DNA of 8,249 nt from an uncultured Clostridia bacterium (GTDB lineage Bacteria; Bacillota; Clostridia; TANB77; CAG-508). Position 1 is the stretch's first letter; each line of letters starts with the position of its first letter. The notes under the pieces are model-generated. The model was not told the origin of the DNA. It saw only the letters and a program-made list of their open reading frames with translations, and did no database searches. The position numbers and the translations under genes are program-made. Positions 6,507 to 8,249 of this stretch are shown in pieces. The stretch is from contig CALXRJ010000023.1 of NCBI GenBank assembly GCA_944390615.1, forward strand, positions 1-8,249. Direction: 5' to 3'.

Positions 6507-7385
6507 ATGGAAGAAGTTTTAGAAAAAGTAGAAGAAGCAAAAGAGGTAGAACCAAAAGAAAGCTCAAAAAAGGAGAAGAAATATTTTAGAATATTAGGTA
6601 TTACACTTTGGAGACTTTTTGCTTATTTTATTATTTATAGTGTAATAGGATTTGTTGTAGAAACAATTTTTTGTATAGCAAAATATGGAACTTTTGAGAG
6701 TAGGCAAAGCTTTTTATATGGGCCATTTTGTGCCATATATGGTGTGGGAGCTATTATTATGATACTTTCTCTCCAATACTTTAAAAAAAGCTATAATACG
6801 CTTTTTATAGGAGGATTTATCGTAGGCTCTATTACCGAATATCTCGTTAGCTGGATAGGGGAAATGATATTACATGTAAAGTGGTGGGATTATTCGAATG
6901 CTCCTTTTAATATTAATGGACGAGTTTGTTTGTTGTATTCCATCTTTTGGGGATTTTTAGGGTTATATCTTATGATTTCTTTAAATCCAAAGGTAGACAG
7001 ATTTATTAATTTTGTAAAAGAAAAAGTATCGATCAAAGCTTTACAAACCTTTGTAAGTATTTGTATTTTATTTATGCTTTTAGATTGTGTGGCAACAGGT
7101 TTTGGGTTATCTTATTTTACAATAAGAACCATAAAAGAAAAAAATATAGAAGTAAAAAATCAAGAATATATCGATAAAGCTTATGAGAATATTTATCAGG
7201 ATGAGTGGAAAGTAAATTTAATTAATCGATTTTTAAATAATGAAAAAATGCTGAAAACTTTTCCAAGGTTAACAGTAAAAGATGTAAATGGAAATATTAT
7301 TTTTGTGAGGGATTTGTATCCTGAAATACAAACTTATTATTATAAATTTGGGGAGCAGGAGGAAAATGCTCCTTTTGATACATAA
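6507..7385 (+). CDS. CmpB-like multi-pass membrane protein ('putative ABC-transporter type IV' family)
   Basis: A 292-residue integral membrane protein of the family annotated as putative ABC-transporter type IV / CmpB; its true function is not established and no ATPase is adjacent. A charged Glu/Lys tail (1-25) precedes about five hydrophobic segments: roughly 32-58, 76-92, 98-120, 138-158 and 180-204. Family signatures are FLYGPFCAIYGVGA (69-82), the EYLVSWIGEMI helix (111-121), the WWDYS box (126-130) and FNINGRVCLLYSIFWGFLG (134-152). A soluble tail of about 88 residues (205-292) ends the protein. An in-frame TAA at 6501 rules out an upstream start, so ATG 6507 is the first possible one despite the distant Shine-Dalgarno. 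Probably co-transcribed with pepF and closed by a terminator. Transport is a family label, not shown here. Confidence 0.85.
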   Translation: MEEVLEKVEEAKEVEPKESSKKEKKYFRILGITLWRLFAYFIIYSVIGFVVETIFCIAKYGTFESRQSFLYGPFCAIYGVGAIIMILSLQYFKKSYNTLFIGGFIVGSITEYLVSWIGEMILHVKWWDYSNAPFNINGRVCLLYSIFWGFLGLYLMISLNPKVDRFINFVKEKVSIKALQTFVSICILFMLLDCVATGFGLSYFTIRTIKEKNIEVKNQEYIDKAYENIYQDEWKVNLINRFLNNEKMLKTFPRLTVKDVNGNIIFVRDLYPEIQTYYYKFGEQEENAPFDT

Positions 7386-7407
7386 ATAGTAAGAAAAATA
7401 GGTTTTT

Positions 7408-7450
7408 AAATTCCAATTTGTTAGGTAAAACTAATGAATTGGGATTTTTT
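7408..7450 (+). terminator. Intrinsic terminator after the CmpB-like gene
   Basis: A 17-bp stem, 7408-7424 with 7431-7447, including three G-U pairs, around the loop GTAAAA, followed by a U-run at 7445-7450. It separates the pepF operon from the pilin-like gene. Confidence 0.88.
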
Positions 7451-7584
7451 ATTTTGGATTTTAATTATAAACGATAATTTTTTTAATCTATGTATTATTT
7501 TTTGGATTGGTGAAAAACTATAAGAATAGAATATTTCAGAAAAATGACAAAAATATTACATTTTTTTTACAATTTTAAAAAATA
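7451..7584. other. AT-rich spacer without a recognised gene
   Basis: Strongly AT-biased DNA between the terminator and the next promoter, with T-runs near 7480-7486, 7495-7501 and 7561-7568. No frame with a ribosome binding site, no tRNA and no riboswitch consensus is visible. In particular there is no c-di-GMP riboswitch, sometimes found before clostridial pilus genes. It may act as an AT-rich upstream element. Confidence 0.5.
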
Positions 7585-7613
7585 TTGAATATAAACAATT
7601 GGTATGATAGAAT
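7585..7613 (+). promoter_or_regulatory. Promoter of the pilin-like gene
   Basis: TTGAAT (7585-7590), a 17-base spacer and TAGAAT (7608-7613) make a reasonable sigma-A promoter. An overlapping extended -10, TGG plus TATGAT (7600-7608), is an alternative. Transcription would begin near 7615-7620, giving a leader of about 70 bases. Confidence 0.5.
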
Positions 7614-7618
7614 ACTTT

Positions 7619-7657
7619 TAGTTGCACTTAGAAATGATGTTAAAAATAGTTGCAACT
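7619..7657. repeat. TAGTTGCA direct repeat and AGTTGCAACT palindrome in the leader
   Basis: TAGTTGCA occurs at 7619-7626 and again at 7647-7654, 28 bases apart. The second copy is part of a perfect 10-bp palindrome AGTTGCAACT (7648-7657). AGTTGCA (7620-7626) can also pair with TGCAACT (7651-7657) as an RNA hairpin with a 24-base loop. Its position at the predicted transcription start fits a repressor operator or a leader structure; neither is proven. Confidence 0.45.
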
Positions 7658-7687
7658 GAAGAGTGATAAAGAAGGGAGATTTTGAAA

Positions 7688-8249
7688 ATGTTTTTAAGTA
7701 GAATTTTACAGAAGGAAAAAGGTATTACGCTAATCGCGTTAGTTGTTACAATAGTTGTTTTGTTAATATTAGCAGGGATAACGATTGCAACATTGACAGG
7801 AGATAATGGAATTTTAACTCAAGCAACTAAAGCAAAAGAAGAAATAGAACAGGCAACAGAAGACGAATTGAGAAGGCTAACAGCGTTAGAGGCAGCAACA
7901 CATATAAGAAATGAAGACTATTATGATATAAATGGAAATAAAGCCGTAATACCAGCGGGATTTGCTGTATCACAAGTAGAAGGAGAGAATAAAATTGATG
8001 ATGGATTGGTAATAATAGATAATAAAGGAAATGAATTTGTATGGATACCAGTAAGCAAAGAAAATTTTGAAACAGAGTTTGTAAGAAGAGAGGGATATTA
8101 TAATGGAAAATTACAGTCAATATCAGACTGCGGAGAGTCAGATGCTACAGGAAATAATACAAATAGTGAAGTAAAAGAAAGCAAAACAACGCAAAAAGAA
8201 GCACAAGAAATGTATAAAAGTATAGAAAAAAATGGGGGATTTTATGTAG
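7688..8249 (+). CDS. Type IV prepilin-like N-terminus on a probable SUMF1/FGE-like surface protein (3' partial)
   Basis: The frame is open from ATG 7688 to the window edge (187 codons plus one base); AAGGGAG at 7672-7678 lies 9 bases upstream. Residues 1-12 (MFLSRILQKEKG) form a basic leader ending in Gly12, the expected prepilin peptidase site, followed by the hydrophobic helix ITLIALVVTIVVLLILAG (13-30). Then comes GILTQATKAKEEIEQATEDE, a helical Ala/Glu/Lys-rich stalk running to about 72. From about 80 a second domain begins: VIPAGFAVSQ (87-96), GLVIIDNKGNEFVWIPVS (106-123) and KNGGFYV (181-187). FVWIPV and the final GGFYV resemble the opening of formylglycine-generating-enzyme/SUMF1-type domains (usually F-V-W-I/V-P, later G-R-Y-E), fused to pilin-like N-termini in many Clostridia. 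A Ser/Thr/Asn/Lys-rich insert (about 150-170) lies between. Position +5 of the mature form is Ala17, not the Glu of true pilins. Surface display is likely; catalysis is not implied. Confidence 0.82.
   Translation, partial: MFLSRILQKEKGITLIALVVTIVVLLILAGITIATLTGDNGILTQATKAKEEIEQATEDELRRLTALEAATHIRNEDYYDINGNKAVIPAGFAVSQVEGENKIDDGLVIIDNKGNEFVWIPVSKENFETEFVRREGYYNGKLQSISDCGESDATGNNTNSEVKESKTTQKEAQEMYKSIEKNGGFYV

Noticed and set aside
7451..7687. Possible c-di-GMP riboswitch before the pilin-like gene
   Set aside because: None of the conserved GEMM core segments or paired helices are present.
7827..8120. A 97-codon minus-strand frame
   Set aside because: It lies opposite the pilin-like coding sequence, is a Leu-rich low-complexity translation and has no ribosome binding site; it is a shadow of the real gene.
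1..8249. CRISPR arrays, tRNA/rRNA genes, insertion sequences, toxin-antitoxin or phage-defence modules
   Set aside because: I looked for regular repeats, cloverleaf or rRNA signatures, transposase motifs and defence-type domains on both strands and saw none.

Overview
The window looks like part of the chromosome of an uncultured or little-studied spore-forming low-GC Firmicute, most likely a gut-type Clostridia. The grounds are strong AT bias, AAGGAGG-type ribosome binding sites, U-tailed intrinsic terminators, a dipicolinate synthase subunit and CotF-type spore coat proteins. Every gene I can support lies on the + strand.

Layout. (1) 1-900: the 3' part of a heterodimer-type ABC exporter half, containing the complete nucleotide-binding domain. 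(2) 954-1841: a compact NOL1/NOP2/Sun-family RNA cytosine-5 methyltransferase. (3) 1847-3151: a self-contained transcription unit with a near-consensus sigma-A promoter, a FucO-like iron-dependent alcohol dehydrogenase and a perfect 16-bp terminator. (4) 3152-4513: a sporulation section. It has an AT-poorer stretch I cannot explain, dipicolinate synthase subunit B (dpaB/spoVFB) without an adjacent subunit A, a 20-bp terminator, and two tiny coat genes that resemble the N- and C-terminal halves of Bacillus subtilis CotF, ended by a third terminator. (5) 4528-7450: two candidate promoters, oligoendopeptidase F, then a CmpB-like multi-pass membrane protein of unknown role, and a 17-bp terminator. 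(6) 7451-8249: a promoter region with a palindrome and a repeated half-site, then the 5' part of a secreted or surface protein. That protein has a type IV-prepilin-like N-terminus and appears to lead into a formylglycine-generating-enzyme (SUMF1/C-type-lectin-like) domain cut off by the window edge.

How the genes fit together. Most are housekeeping or ordinary accessory functions in short, well-punctuated units. DpaB and the coat pair share a biological programme, late mother-cell sporulation. The least ordinary items are the split CotF pair, the isolated dpaB with an ambiguous start (TTG, or a one-base indel), a hairpin between Shine-Dalgarno and start codon of the CmpB-like gene, and the pilin-like/SUMF-like fusion. 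No CRISPR array, tRNA, rRNA, insertion sequence or complete defence system is visible.
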